From contig NC_015278.1 in NCBI RefSeq assembly GCF_000193205.1, positions 558,001 through 622,000 on the forward strand: 64,000 nucleotides of DNA, given 5' to 3'. The translations under genes were made by a program, and so were the position numbers. How positions within the stretch are numbered: position 1 is the first letter of the stretch; every line of letters begins with the position of its first letter. The DNA comes from Aerococcus sp. Group 1. GTDB taxonomy: Bacteria; Bacillota; Bacilli; Lactobacillales; Aerococcaceae. The notes under the pieces were generated by a model. That model saw only the letters and a list, made by a program, of their open reading frames with translations, was not told where the DNA came from and did no database searches. This document shows positions 8,546-17,853 of the stretch, one piece after another.

Positions 8546-9466
8546 GTGAAGAGATTGAAGCGTTTAACCTTATTAGTTGCAAGTTTCTTTTTCTTAGGTG
8601 CTTGTGGAAATCAGGAATCTTCTGGCCAATCTGAAAATGAACGTCCTGGAATTAATGTCCAATTTGTGCCTACAAATAATGATGGATCAATGGAAGCAAA
8701 GGCTAAGCCATTTGAAGAATATCTTTCTGAGAAATTAGATGCTGATGTAACTGTAACTTTAGCAACTGATTATTCAACCATTGTAGAAGCAATGGCTTCT
8801 GGACAAGTGGATTTAGGTATCATGCCACCAGCTGCCTACGTACAAGCCCGTGAACAAGGCGCTGCTGAAGCTATTTTAACGTCTGAGTTAGGTGCTTATA
8901 ACCGTGAGACTGGTTTGCCAGAGGAAGGTGAAACTCGGAGTAGTTTTAAAGGTGAAGTATTAGTACCAGCTGATAGTGATATGCAAGAATTTACTGATTT
9001 AAAAGGTAAAAGAATTGCTACACTTAGTCCAAACTCAGCAAGTGGTTATATTTACCCTGTTGCAGAATTAAAACAAGAAGGTATCGATCCCACTGTTGAA
9101 TCGACATTAACAACGGTTAATGATATTCCTAGTCAGATGACAGCTTTGTTAAACGGTCAACAGGATGCAGCTTTCGTCTTTGAAGGGGCAAGAAATGTTT
9201 TCCAAGATAGTTTTCCAGACAATGACTTATTAAAAGACTTACGTGTTCTCTATCTAACAGAAGGCGATATCCCTAATGATGCTATTGCTGTTCAAACAGA
9301 TATGGATCAAGAGTTAAAGGATAAAATTAAACAAGTCTTCTTAGATATGCCAAAAGATGAAAAAACTAGAGAAGTTATGTCATTATGGGGACATAAGGGC
9401 TACGCTGAAGCAAATGAAGCTGCTTACGATACCATTCAAAAATATATTCAAGCAGCAGCAGAATAA
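8546..9466 (+). CDS. phnD: PhnD-like phosphonate/organophosphate-binding lipoprotein
   Basis: Start taken as GTG 8546, behind GAGGAAAGG (8525-8533); an in-frame ATG at 8510 has no ribosome site and would put extra residues before the signal. Product about 306 residues: a lipoprotein signal with lipobox LGAC, then a two-lobe binding protein of the PhnD/SsuA superfamily (GIMPPAAYV, PNSASGYIYPV with Ser residues that bind the phosphonyl group). It delivers a phosphonate, phosphite or small phosphate ester to the permeases encoded downstream. First gene of a five-gene operon that ends with a phosphoesterase. Confidence 0.85.
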   Translation: MKRLKRLTLLVASFFFLGACGNQESSGQSENERPGINVQFVPTNNDGSMEAKAKPFEEYLSEKLDADVTVTLATDYSTIVEAMASGQVDLGIMPPAAYVQAREQGAAEAILTSELGAYNRETGLPEEGETRSSFKGEVLVPADSDMQEFTDLKGKRIATLSPNSASGYIYPVAELKQEGIDPTVESTLTTVNDIPSQMTALLNGQQDAAFVFEGARNVFQDSFPDNDLLKDLRVLYLTEGDIPNDAIAVQTDMDQELKDKIKQVFLDMPKDEKTREVMSLWGHKGYAEANEAAYDTIQKYIQAAAE

Positions 9467-9472
9467 TTCAGA

Positions 9473-9512
9473 ATCACATCATGTCCAAATGGATTTGGTG
9501 TGTTTTTTAATA
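9473..9512 (+). terminator. Attenuating hairpin between phnD and phnC
   Basis: CACATCATGTCC and GGATTTGGTGTG form an imperfect hairpin followed by six T. It would reduce read-through so that the binding protein exceeds the membrane components, as is usual for ABC operons. Confidence 0.55.
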
Positions 9513-9527
9513 GGGGGATAGGATAAT

Positions 9528-10291
9528 ATGCTGGAATTCAAAGAAGTTAGTAAAGAATATTCTAATGGTGTAAAAGGTTTAGATAATATAAATATTCAAA
9601 TTGAAAATGGAGAATTTGTATCTATTATTGGCCTAAGTGGGGCGGGAAAGAGTACGTTTTTACGCTCTATTAATCGATTAATAGACATCACTAAAGGTGA
9701 AATTATAATTGGTGACAAATCAATGACTAATGCTTCTAAGAAAGAATTACGCATGCTTCGTCGCGATATTGGGATGATTGCACAAAGCTTTAATTTGGTG
9801 AAGAGAAGCACTGTTCAAAAGAACGTCTTGTCAGGTCGTTTAGGCTATTATGCAACTTGGAAGAGTATTCTAGGCTTATTTAGTCAGGAAGATTATGAAT
9901 TATGTTTGGACGCATTGAAACGGGTGGAATTAAGTGATAAGTTACATTCTCGTTGTGACGAATTAAGTGGTGGCCAACAGCAACGGGTCTCAATTGCAAG
10001 GACTTTAGTTCAACAGGCTAAGATTATTTTAGCGGATGAACCTGTTGCATCTTTAGACCCAATAACTTCGCAACGGGTTATGAGTGACTTAAAAAATATT
10101 AATACTACTTTAGGAAAAACAGTATTGGTTAACATTCATTCGGTTGAACTGGCAAAGCAATTTTCCAATAGGATACTTGGTTTTAAAAAGGAAGAATTGT
10201 TTTTGATGGGAGTCCAAAAGAGTTAACGGATGATCAATTAGCAAATATATATGGGCAGGATATTGCAAAAGTGATGGAAGGAAGTGTTTAG
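9528..10291 (+). pseudogene. phnC: Phosphonate-type ABC ATPase PhnC, frameshifted near the 3' end
   Basis: The uninterrupted frame (9528-10226, 232 residues) has GLSGAGKST (Walker A), LSGGQQQRVS and IILADEP. It ends in unrelated residues after GFKK. Adding one A to the A5 run at 10185-10189 restores the family ending (GRIVFDGSP...) to a TAG at 10289-10291, giving about 254 residues. All nucleotide-binding motifs precede the break, so even the truncated protein may work. It is either a natural frameshift or an assembly error; the matching defect in the next gene favours the latter. Confidence 0.8.
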
Positions 10292-10292
10292 A

Positions 10293-11071
10293 GTGAAGCT
10301 CAAAGATACGGTTCACTATAATCTTTACCATAACCTTTTCATTTTTTTATTTTAATTATTTGTCTATTAGCCAGTATTTCTATTACTGATGCTGATTTTT
10401 CCAGTTTATTTACTAATACTAAACAAATGACGAGCTTCTTAAGTCGTTTTTTAAAACCAGATTTTTCCTATATCCCAGAGTTAATTGGGCCGATGTTTCA
10501 AACCTTGGCCATGTCTGTAGTTGGTACAGTTCTGGGTGTCCTTGTGGCTATCCCTTTTTCTTTACTGGCAACGACTGTAGTGACAGATAATAAAATTATT
10601 ACATCCATTTTCCGGTTTTTTCTAAGTATTATTCGAACAATTCCTAATCTTCTTCTAGCTGCCTTACTAGTAGCAATCATTGGTATAGGTGAATTTACTG
10701 GTGTAATGACGATCGCTATTTTTACTTTTGGAATGGTCTCGCAGCTTATTTATGAAAGTATCGAAACAATTGATTACTTACCAATCGAAGCAACCTATGC
10801 CGTAGGTGCAAATCGACTTCAAATGATATTTTGGGCAGTTTTTCCTCAAATTATAGCTTCGATTATTTCTTATTTATTTTATGCATTTGAAGTTAATGTT
10901 AGAGCCTCCACAGTTTTAGGATATGTTGGTGCAGGAGGAATTGGTGTAATCTTAAATTCATCATTAGCGCTATTACAATATGAAAGAGTATCCATGATCA
11001 TTTTAATGATTTTACTTGTTGTTTGGCTCACTGATACCGTCAGCGAAGCCATTAGAAAGCGGGTGCGCTAA
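10293..11071 (+). pseudogene. phnE: Phosphonate-type ABC permease PhnE (first copy), 5' frameshift
   Basis: A GTG at 10293, one base after the restored phnC stop, opens VKLKDTVHYNL and then hits TAA. One extra T in the T7 run at 10342-10348 joins it to the long frame read from 10427. The restored protein has an N-terminal membrane helix, the loop EATYAVGANRLQMIF (EAA motif) and about six helices, as in PhnE/MetI-type permeases. As printed, only an internal ATG (10427, no ribosome site) yields a 214-residue product lacking the first helix. Confidence 0.78.
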
Positions 11072-11074
11072 TAA

Positions 11075-11851
11075 ATGATTAAAAGGCAAAATAAAAACTG
11101 GATATATATGTTGGTTTTAGTTCTTGTATTTGTTATATCTGCAATGACCATAGACTACTCAGCACTAGAGAACTTTAAACTTGCCAACATTGGTAATGTG
11201 ATGAGTGGACTTATGACGCCAGATTGGTCCTTTATTTATGATGGCAGTGGTGAAGACTTAATATCTCTTTTATTAATTACTATCGGAATAGCTTTTTTAG
11301 GAACTTTTATTGGTACAATCGTAGCTTTACCCTTTGTTTTATTTAGTGTTTCAGATTTTTGGGAAAATGCTTCTTGGGTAGCTAAATTAGGTAAGTTAAT
11401 ATTGAATATTTTACGTGCCTTTCCTGAATTAGTTTATGCGATGATTTTTGTTAAAATGGTAGGTCCCGGACCCTTTGCCGGCGTAATGGCAATTGGCATT
11501 CATCAGATTGGGATGATCGGGAAGTTATTTACTGAAGAGATAGAAAATGCAGATGACACGCCAGTTGAAGCGATGGAGGCTGTGGGTGCTAATTTTTGGC
11601 AAATTTTATTTTATGCACGAATTCCCCAAGTATTACCTATGTGTTGCTCGCTAGTACTGAATCACTTTGAAATTGCAGTTAGAAGTGCCTCAACTCTAGG
11701 TTTAGTAGGTGCTGGGGGAATCGGAGCGCCTCTAATTTTTGCTATACAAGCCCGTAATTGGCCAACTGTAAGTATTATATTAATTGGTGTAATTATTACA
11801 GTTTATCTGATCGATCAATTAGCAGGAATGATAAGGAATAGACTACGGTAA
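11075..11851 (+). CDS. phnE: Phosphonate-type ABC permease PhnE (second copy)
   Basis: 258 residues, six predicted helices, EAA loop VEAMEAVGANFWQILFYARIP and the closing segment LGLVGAGGIGAPL. It pairs with the preceding permease as a heterodimer, the usual arrangement of phnE1-phnE2 in Firmicutes. It starts 3 bp after the previous stop with little ribosome site, so coupling is likely. Confidence 0.87.
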   Translation: MIKRQNKNWIYMLVLVLVFVISAMTIDYSALENFKLANIGNVMSGLMTPDWSFIYDGSGEDLISLLLITIGIAFLGTFIGTIVALPFVLFSVSDFWENASWVAKLGKLILNILRAFPELVYAMIFVKMVGPGPFAGVMAIGIHQIGMIGKLFTEEIENADDTPVEAMEAVGANFWQILFYARIPQVLPMCCSLVLNHFEIAVRSASTLGLVGAGGIGAPLIFAIQARNWPTVSIILIGVIITVYLIDQLAGMIRNRLR

Positions 11852-11865
11852 GGTTGTGTAAGTTT

Positions 11866-12660
11866 ATGAAAATTTTGCATTTGTCTGATATTCATTTTAA
11901 AGTGAAATATTCTGATTCCTCAACTCAATATTTGCAAATGCTCCAATCGATGCAGCATCCCCAAGAAAAATTGACTCATTTAATTAATTTGTTGAAAAAT
12001 AAAGGAATAGAATATGATTTTGTGGTAATCACTGGGGATCTTTGTGATGACGGTACAGTGGAGGATTATAAACAGTTAAAAATTTTGTTAGATAGTCTAT
12101 TATCAGTTCCTTACTTTGTTGCCTTAGGTAATCATGATATCAAGGAAAATTTTTACAAAGGATTTTTGAATGAAGAAGACAATAGACCTTATTGTAGAGT
12201 TTTTAACTTAGAAAATTTTTCCATTGTTAGCTTTGATAATTCTCAATATGGATTATCAAATGGTTTTATAGATGTCGATCGGTTAAATTGGTTAAAGGAA
12301 ACATATCGAAAGTTAGATAATGAACCAGTTCTCCTTATAATGCACCATCATTTAATTAAAAGACAAGCGGATATTCCGGCTCTAGAAACTCCCAAGGCTT
12401 TTCGACAAATCCTATGTGACAATTCAACGATGGGAATATTGACAGGACATACTCACCACCAATTTGCGGATTATTATCAGGGAATTCCTTATTTTACAGC
12501 TGATGCTATTGCTTTTGCTGGTCAGGATATGAGTGATGGAAAAGTTCGATTTGACGAAAATTATGGTGCTAATATTTATACCATTAAGGATCACAAAATA
12601 ATAAACAACTCCGTGTATTCATTGTATACAGGAAAAATTATTAAAGAAGTTCATTTTTAA
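11866..12660 (+). CDS. Calcineurin-like metallophosphoesterase (3',5'-cAMP/glycerophosphodiester type)
   Basis: 264 residues from ATG 11866 (HLSDIHF, GDLCDDGTVEDY, LGNHD, MHHH, TGHTHH): the full binuclear-metal set of CpdA/GpdQ-type phosphodiesterases. There is no signal peptide, so it acts in the cytosol. Its place at the end of the phn-like operon suggests it hydrolyses the imported compound. It is clearly paralogous to the enzyme at 58275-59057 (shared DGxVEDY and LGNHD blocks, same length). Confidence 0.85.
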   Translation: MKILHLSDIHFKVKYSDSSTQYLQMLQSMQHPQEKLTHLINLLKNKGIEYDFVVITGDLCDDGTVEDYKQLKILLDSLLSVPYFVALGNHDIKENFYKGFLNEEDNRPYCRVFNLENFSIVSFDNSQYGLSNGFIDVDRLNWLKETYRKLDNEPVLLIMHHHLIKRQADIPALETPKAFRQILCDNSTMGILTGHTHHQFADYYQGIPYFTADAIAFAGQDMSDGKVRFDENYGANIYTIKDHKIINNSVYSLYTGKIIKEVHF

Positions 12661-12748
12661 ATAATCGGCACAATAATACATAAGATATAAGTCAATCCTA
12701 TAAAAGTATTTGTATATATAATTGCTTATTTTAAAACAAAATGTTTAG

Positions 12749-12780
12749 GAGCCTATGACTAGTTTGTAGGCTCTTTTTTA
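12749..12780 (+). terminator. Rho-independent terminator of the phn-like operon
   Basis: GAGCCTA (12749-12755) pairs with TAGGCTC (12767-12773), followed by T6. Confidence 0.8.
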
Positions 12781-12788
12781 CACTTGGA

Positions 12789-12802
12789 AGAAAGCGCTTT
12801 CC
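12789..12802. promoter_or_regulatory. cre-like palindrome
   Basis: GAAAGCGCTTTC is a perfect palindrome matching the core of CcpA operators, about 75 bp before the reductase start codon. Confidence 0.4.
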
Positions 12803-12877
12803 TTGATTTTTAATGGCCTTCTTGACATACTGCAAGTAGAAAATTGTAGCGGTTGATAAGAATTTGGAGGGATTAAG

Positions 12878-13879
12878 ATGAAGGAGACTTTTAAAGCTGT
12901 TGTTGTGCGTAGCGATGGCGATGAAACCTCTTATGCTTTAGAAGATTACCAATTGAGAGACCAGCCGGTGGATGAGGGCGATACGATTGTCAAACTGGCC
13001 TATTCATCGATGAATTATAAGGATATGCTAGCCACCCAGCACCAAGGAGGCGTGATTCGTTCCTATCCACTTATTCCTGGGATCGATGCTAGTGGGAAAA
13101 TTGTTGAGTCCAGTCATCCTGAGGCCAAGATAGGAGAAAAAGTGATTAATACCTGTTCACAAGCAGGAGTGACCCATAACGGTGGTTATAGCCAATACCT
13201 CAAAGTGCCCTATGATTGGTTGGTAAGTTTGCCAGAGGGACTAAGTGAAAAAGAAGCCATGATTTATGGGACTGCTGGACTGACGGCCGCTTATTCGGTG
13301 GATAGTTTGTTGAAGCACGGTATGACAGTAGACCAGCAGCCCGAAATTCTAGTCACTGGGGCAAGTGGTGGGGTAGGGAGTATCGCCCTAGCCATCTTGA
13401 ATAAGTTAGGTTTCAAAAATATTAGTGCTTTGATAAGGAAGGACTACCAAGAGCAATTAGTCAAAAAATTAGGCGCTAACCAAGTGATTTGGCCAGCAGA
13501 TTTAGAAGGGGACAAACCCTTGAACAAACGCCGCTTTGACTTTGTCTTAGATACAGTCGGTGGTCAAGTGGCTGCCCAAGCCATGACCTTTATTCGTGAG
13601 TGGGGGTCGATGACCTTGTGTGGGAATGCCGGGGGTAATCAGCTAGAGACCACTGTTCTCCCCTTGATTCTTAGAGGGGTCGACTTGCTAGGAATTAACA
13701 GCCAAGAACTCGATATCCATTACCGGCAGGAATTATGGAATAAACTCGCCAGGGACTGGAAGGTGGTTGATCGATTAACTTATGATAGTGTGGGCTTAGA
13801 TCAAATTGAAGAGACAGTTGAGGCCTTAAAAGCAGGTAAACATATGGGGCGGACCATTATTGATTTGCAAGATTTTTAA
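12878..13879 (+). CDS. YhdH/YhfP-family NADPH-dependent enoyl/quinone reductase
   Basis: 333 residues, zinc-independent medium-chain dehydrogenase fold. SSMNYKDMLAT and the nucleotide loop VTGASGGVGS identify the YhdH/YhfP (AcuI) group; AcuI reduces acryloyl-CoA, other members reduce quinones. TTGGAGGG precedes the ATG. No partner gene is adjacent. Confidence 0.83.
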   Translation: MKETFKAVVVRSDGDETSYALEDYQLRDQPVDEGDTIVKLAYSSMNYKDMLATQHQGGVIRSYPLIPGIDASGKIVESSHPEAKIGEKVINTCSQAGVTHNGGYSQYLKVPYDWLVSLPEGLSEKEAMIYGTAGLTAAYSVDSLLKHGMTVDQQPEILVTGASGGVGSIALAILNKLGFKNISALIRKDYQEQLVKKLGANQVIWPADLEGDKPLNKRRFDFVLDTVGGQVAAQAMTFIREWGSMTLCGNAGGNQLETTVLPLILRGVDLLGINSQELDIHYRQELWNKLARDWKVVDRLTYDSVGLDQIEETVEALKAGKHMGRTIIDLQDF

Positions 13880-13984
13880 GCAATAGATGGACCAGTGTAG
13901 GCCAGCTTGTGATAATAAACTTTTAAAAAAAGTGAAAATAGAGTAGGATGGAAGTGTAACGATTAAATTAATGGAGGTTATGCT

Positions 13985-15241
13985 ATGAAGAAAAAATTTA
14001 CTAATGCAGTAATTTATAAGCAAGCAGATGCCAATGAATTTATGGTTGAAGACGGTAAATTTACTGCTTTTGGTAAGGATTTAGGTGAAGCGGATGAAGT
14101 CATTGACTTAGGGGGCAAGTTAGTTATCCCTCCTTATGTGGATTCTCACCTGCATTTAGACTACTATTTCACCGGGAAAGCAGATAACTCTGAAAATGCG
14201 ACCGGGACCCTCTATGAAGGGATTGCTCGCTGGTCTCACATTAAACTAGGACAAAGTAAAAAAGAAGCTAAGGAACGGATGTACCAAGCTGTTCGCGATG
14301 TGATGTCTTATGGTACCCAATATATTCGTGCCCAAACCGACTGTACCGATCCTGAACTAAAAAATATCGAAGCCATGTTGGAAGTCCGTGATGAATTAAA
14401 AGATAAGGTCACTATTCAAGTGGTTGCCTTCCCTCAAGAAGGGGTCTTTGCCTATAAAGATGGTAATGGTCAAGGCCTAGAATTGATGGAAGAAGCCTTG
14501 AAAATGGGGGCCGATGTTTTAGGTGGGATTCCTCACTTTGAATGGTCTAGAGAACTCGGGGAAAAATCCATCCACAAAATTGTGGAATTGGCTATGAAAT
14601 ATGACAAGTTAATTGACGTTCACTGTGATGAGACGGATGATCCTGAATCTCGCTTCGTTCAATTACTCAATGCCTTGGTCTTAACAGAAGGTTATGGACC
14701 AAAAACAACGGCTAGCCATACCTGCTCCCTAGGCTCAGCGGATGATGCTTATTTCTTCCGTCTCATGCAACTCTTCCAACAATCGAAGATGAACTTCACC
14801 TCCCAACCAACGGAAAATATGTACCTTCAAGGTCGGTCAGACTCTTATCCAAAACGTCGTGGCTTAACCCGGGTAGCGGAATTCTTCCACAATGATATTA
14901 ATGTTTCCTTTGGGCAAGACTCCATTGTCGATCCCTGGTATCCAGCAGGAAATGGGAATATGATGAACATTTTAGATAATGGAATCCACGCCGCTCAAAT
15001 CATGTCTGACGAAGACTTTGAACGGGTCTTGGATTTAATTACCTATAATGGAGCTAAAACTCTCCATATCGAAGACCAATATGGCCTAGCAGCTGATAAA
15101 CCAGCTAACTTCATCGTTTTAGATGCACCAAGTCCATTTGAAGCGGTTCGTAACCGGGTAGAATGCCTGGCTTCGGTTCGCAACGGGGAATACCTCTTCA
15201 AGAAGAAACCACGTGAATTTGAAATTGGCTTAGACATTTAA
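13985..15241 (+). CDS. Cytosine deaminase-family amidohydrolase (CodA-like)
   Basis: 418 residues. Metal ligands appear as DSHLHLD (first strand), the His of VHCDETDDPESRF and the Asp in FGQDSIVDPWYP. E. coli CodA has GHDDVFDPWYP at that last site: its first Asp is kept here, but the second, substrate-contacting Asp is Ser and the preceding His is Gln. Cytosine, isocytosine or another cyclic amidine may be the substrate. AATGGAGG supports the start; a terminator follows directly. Confidence 0.8.
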   Translation: MKKKFTNAVIYKQADANEFMVEDGKFTAFGKDLGEADEVIDLGGKLVIPPYVDSHLHLDYYFTGKADNSENATGTLYEGIARWSHIKLGQSKKEAKERMYQAVRDVMSYGTQYIRAQTDCTDPELKNIEAMLEVRDELKDKVTIQVVAFPQEGVFAYKDGNGQGLELMEEALKMGADVLGGIPHFEWSRELGEKSIHKIVELAMKYDKLIDVHCDETDDPESRFVQLLNALVLTEGYGPKTTASHTCSLGSADDAYFFRLMQLFQQSKMNFTSQPTENMYLQGRSDSYPKRRGLTRVAEFFHNDINVSFGQDSIVDPWYPAGNGNMMNILDNGIHAAQIMSDEDFERVLDLITYNGAKTLHIEDQYGLAADKPANFIVLDAPSPFEAVRNRVECLASVRNGEYLFKKKPREFEIGLDI

Positions 15242-15254
15242 TAACAATAAGACT

Positions 15255-15296
15255 AAAAAAGCAGACGTTCTCAAAACTGGACGTCTGCTTTTTTTT
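15255..15296. terminator. Bidirectional terminator
   Basis: GCAGACGT (15261-15268) pairs with ACGTCTGC (15281-15288), flanked by A6 and T8. It serves both the deaminase gene and the convergent OYE gene. Confidence 0.85.
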
Positions 15297-15301
15297 GCCT
15301 T

Positions 15302-16525
15302 TTATTGGTAATCCTTAAAGTATGAGGTGGTGTCTTGTTGATTTAATTGGCGGAGGTCTTGGCGGGTGTTTTGTGGCAAGGAGCCACCATAGTCCATAAA
15401 TTCAACTAAGTCTTTAAAGGCTCCTTGGGGAATAGCCAGGTCAGCCAAGTCTTCGGGGTGGAGGCTAATATCGATGGTTTCTTCTTGACCTTGGGCCAAT
15501 TTAGTTACGAAGTCAGGTTCTGTAACAAATACAGAAGAGAGCCCCACCATATCGGCATGTTCGAGGGCTGCTAAGGCCTTGTCGGGAGAATTAATGCCTC
15601 CGGTAGCAATGACGGGCACTCGTCCATTGATATGGTCTTTAACCACTTGATTGACATACTCGCCTTGGTGCTTTTCACTGCGAACTTTTTCTAGGTAAAT
15701 GTCGTGGCCCCAGCTAGCAATAGCATAGTATTGGATATCGGCAACATCTAGGAGACGGTCGAAATAGTCATTAAATTCATCGACACTATAGCCAACTTTA
15801 TTACCCCGGGTTTCTTCTGGGGTGCCGCGGAAGCCCAGGATAAAGTTCTTCACCCCGGATTCATCAATCGCCTCTTGAATGGCTTGGGTGGCCTCAACTC
15901 CAAAACGGGCCCGGTTTTCTAGATTTTGAGGGCCATAGTGGTCCTCTCTTTGGTTAGAGAAGGGAGAGAAGAATTGTTGGGGGAGGAGCCGTTGGGCATT
16001 AGAAATTTCTACCCCATCAAAACCAGCTTCAATGGCCCGCCTAGTGGCTTCCTTATATTGTTGGATGACATGGTCAATTTTACGCTGACTCATGGCTAAG
16101 ACATCATGTTCGACTGGACTCTTGAGATGCATGTAGCTAGGTCCGTAGACGACATGGTAGTCTTTTAGGGTGGCCTTAGCAAAACGTCCAGCGTGGGTCA
16201 GTTGGAGGATAGCCTTGGCGCCGTCTTTTTTCATGGCCTTGGCTAGTCGACTTAAGCCTTCAATAAAACGGTCATCGCGGACACTGGGGCCAAATTCAAA
16301 CAATTGGGCATAGTCTTCAATATAGGCTGCCGTGGTGACCTGTAAGGGGGCAGACTGGCTACGTCTTTTGGCGTAATTGATGTCTTCATCGGTTACAAAG
16401 CCCTCTCGAGTTGACGAGTTAGTCGTCAAGGGATTCAAAGAAAAGCGGTTAGCCAATTCAATCCCATTGGGCAAGGTGATTGGCTGGAATAAGGCTTGGT
16501 ATTTTGGGTTCAATGCTTGCTTCAT
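15302..16525 (-). CDS. Old yellow enzyme family NADH:flavin oxidoreductase
   Basis: 407 residues, FMN-binding TIM barrel. Visible blocks are LTHAGR, FDGVEISNAQRLLPQQFFSP, ENRARFG and ATGGINS. The usual HGAHGYL segment reads SNAQRLL. OYE proteins reduce activated C=C bonds. Together with the monooxygenase it flanks, an OYE enzyme is a known companion of SirTM/GcvH-L operons, though here it is on the opposite strand. TAGGAGG precedes the ATG. Confidence 0.85.
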   Translation of the reverse strand: MKQALNPKYQALFQPITLPNGIELANRFSLNPLTTNSSTREGFVTDEDINYAKRRSQSAPLQVTTAAYIEDYAQLFEFGPSVRDDRFIEGLSRLAKAMKKDGAKAILQLTHAGRFAKATLKDYHVVYGPSYMHLKSPVEHDVLAMSQRKIDHVIQQYKEATRRAIEAGFDGVEISNAQRLLPQQFFSPFSNQREDHYGPQNLENRARFGVEATQAIQEAIDESGVKNFILGFRGTPEETRGNKVGYSVDEFNDYFDRLLDVADIQYYAIASWGHDIYLEKVRSEKHQGEYVNQVVKDHINGRVPVIATGGINSPDKALAALEHADMVGLSSVFVTEPDFVTKLAQGQEETIDISLHPEDLADLAIPQGAFKDLVEFMDYGGSLPQNTRQDLRQLNQQDTTSYFKDYQ

Positions 16526-16678
16526 AATAACCTCCTAAATATTTTATTAATTATATTCTATGGCTTTTATCCTAAAATGCCAAGCCAAGCTAAGTGTGAA
16601 TCTTCTCTAGGGTCCAGTGAATGTTCTTAGCCATGCCGTGTTATACTATAAGTGAATGAAATAAAGGAGGTCTATCGG

Positions 16679-17680
16679 GTGAAAGTAAGTGTTTTAGATT
16701 ATGCAGTGATTGATGAAGGCGAAACAGCCAGCCAGGCCTTAGCCCATACGATTCAGTTAGCTCAAAAGGCGGAAGCCTTGGGTTACCAGCGCTTTTGGAT
16801 GGCTGAACACCATAATGTTCCTGCCTTTGCCTCTTCTAGTCCTGAAGTCATTATGATGCAGTTGCTTAACCATACCCAGCGTATCCGGATTGGTTCGGGA
16901 GGTATCATGTTGCCCCATTACAGCCCCTACAAGGTGGTGGAAAACTTTAAGGTGATGGAGGCTTATTTTCCAGGGCGGATTGACTTAGGCGTTGGCAATA
17001 ACATGGGGACACCAATCGTCAGGAAGGCACTGGAACGGGCTGGCGACAAGATTCCTTCTTATGAAGAGGACTTGAGACAAGTCTATAACTATCTCACCCA
17101 AACCGATAATAGTCAAACTAAAATTTTAGCCAACCCCCAAGTGGAAGCTTTACCAGCAATGTGGCTCTTATCCACTAGTGTTCGCCGGGCTAAGTGGGCC
17201 GCTGAAGCAGGCTGCGCCTATGTTTATGGGATTTTCCCCTATGCCAGAGAAGATGCCCTTGAAGTGGGGCGTCAAGCCATTGCCACTTACCGCAAACATT
17301 TTAAACCCTCACAATTATTACAGGAACCTAAGGCCATGTTTTCAGCCTTTGTAGCGGCCGCTGACCAAGAAGAAGAGGCGGAAGACTTGACCCGGTCGCT
17401 GGATTTATGGCTTTTAGGTCAAGATCAATTTTCTTACTATCAACGGATGCCATCCGTCAAAACGGCCAAAGCAACCGAAATCACCAGTTCTATGGCTGGA
17501 AAAATTAAGAGTAACCGTAGTCGGATGCTCCATGGCAAGGCCAGCCAAGTAGCCAGCCAGCTGAAGGACTGGATCAATTACTTAGATGCCGACGAAGCTC
17601 TGATTATGCCCCTAGTTCCAGGAATTGACAAGCGAATGCAGACACTTGAACTTCTGGCTCACTATTTGGGGATCAAGTAG
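16679..17680 (+). CDS. Luciferase-like monooxygenase family protein (LLM)
   Basis: Start taken as GTG 16679, because AAAGGAGG (16663-16670) lies 8 bp before it; an ATG at 16652 lies upstream of that site. 333 residues of the bacterial-luciferase-like flavin fold (WMAEHHN, IRIGSGGIMLPHYSP, VENFKVMEAYFPGRIDLGVG). Such proteins use reduced flavin. It is divergent from the OYE gene and upstream of the lipoyl/sirtuin genes, matching the extended SirTM gene set. Confidence 0.83.
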   Translation: MKVSVLDYAVIDEGETASQALAHTIQLAQKAEALGYQRFWMAEHHNVPAFASSSPEVIMMQLLNHTQRIRIGSGGIMLPHYSPYKVVENFKVMEAYFPGRIDLGVGNNMGTPIVRKALERAGDKIPSYEEDLRQVYNYLTQTDNSQTKILANPQVEALPAMWLLSTSVRRAKWAAEAGCAYVYGIFPYAREDALEVGRQAIATYRKHFKPSQLLQEPKAMFSAFVAAADQEEEAEDLTRSLDLWLLGQDQFSYYQRMPSVKTAKATEITSSMAGKIKSNRSRMLHGKASQVASQLKDWINYLDADEALIMPLVPGIDKRMQTLELLAHYLGIK

Positions 17681-17853
17681 GCTTAGGAACAAAATACTTT
17701 CTTATAATGATAAAACATCTTTATTTAGTACAAAATATTTGTTGCTTTGTGTAAATTTTAAAGGGAAAGTTCATATTATTTTAAAATATTATTAAAGGTT
17801 GATATAATTAAGGTAATAAAAATAGTAATATTTTGTATTAGGAGGAGATTATA

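Noticed and set aside
13880..13984. Purine or other riboswitch before the CodA-like gene
   Set aside because: The 105-bp gap lacks the conserved core of any riboswitch class I recognise.
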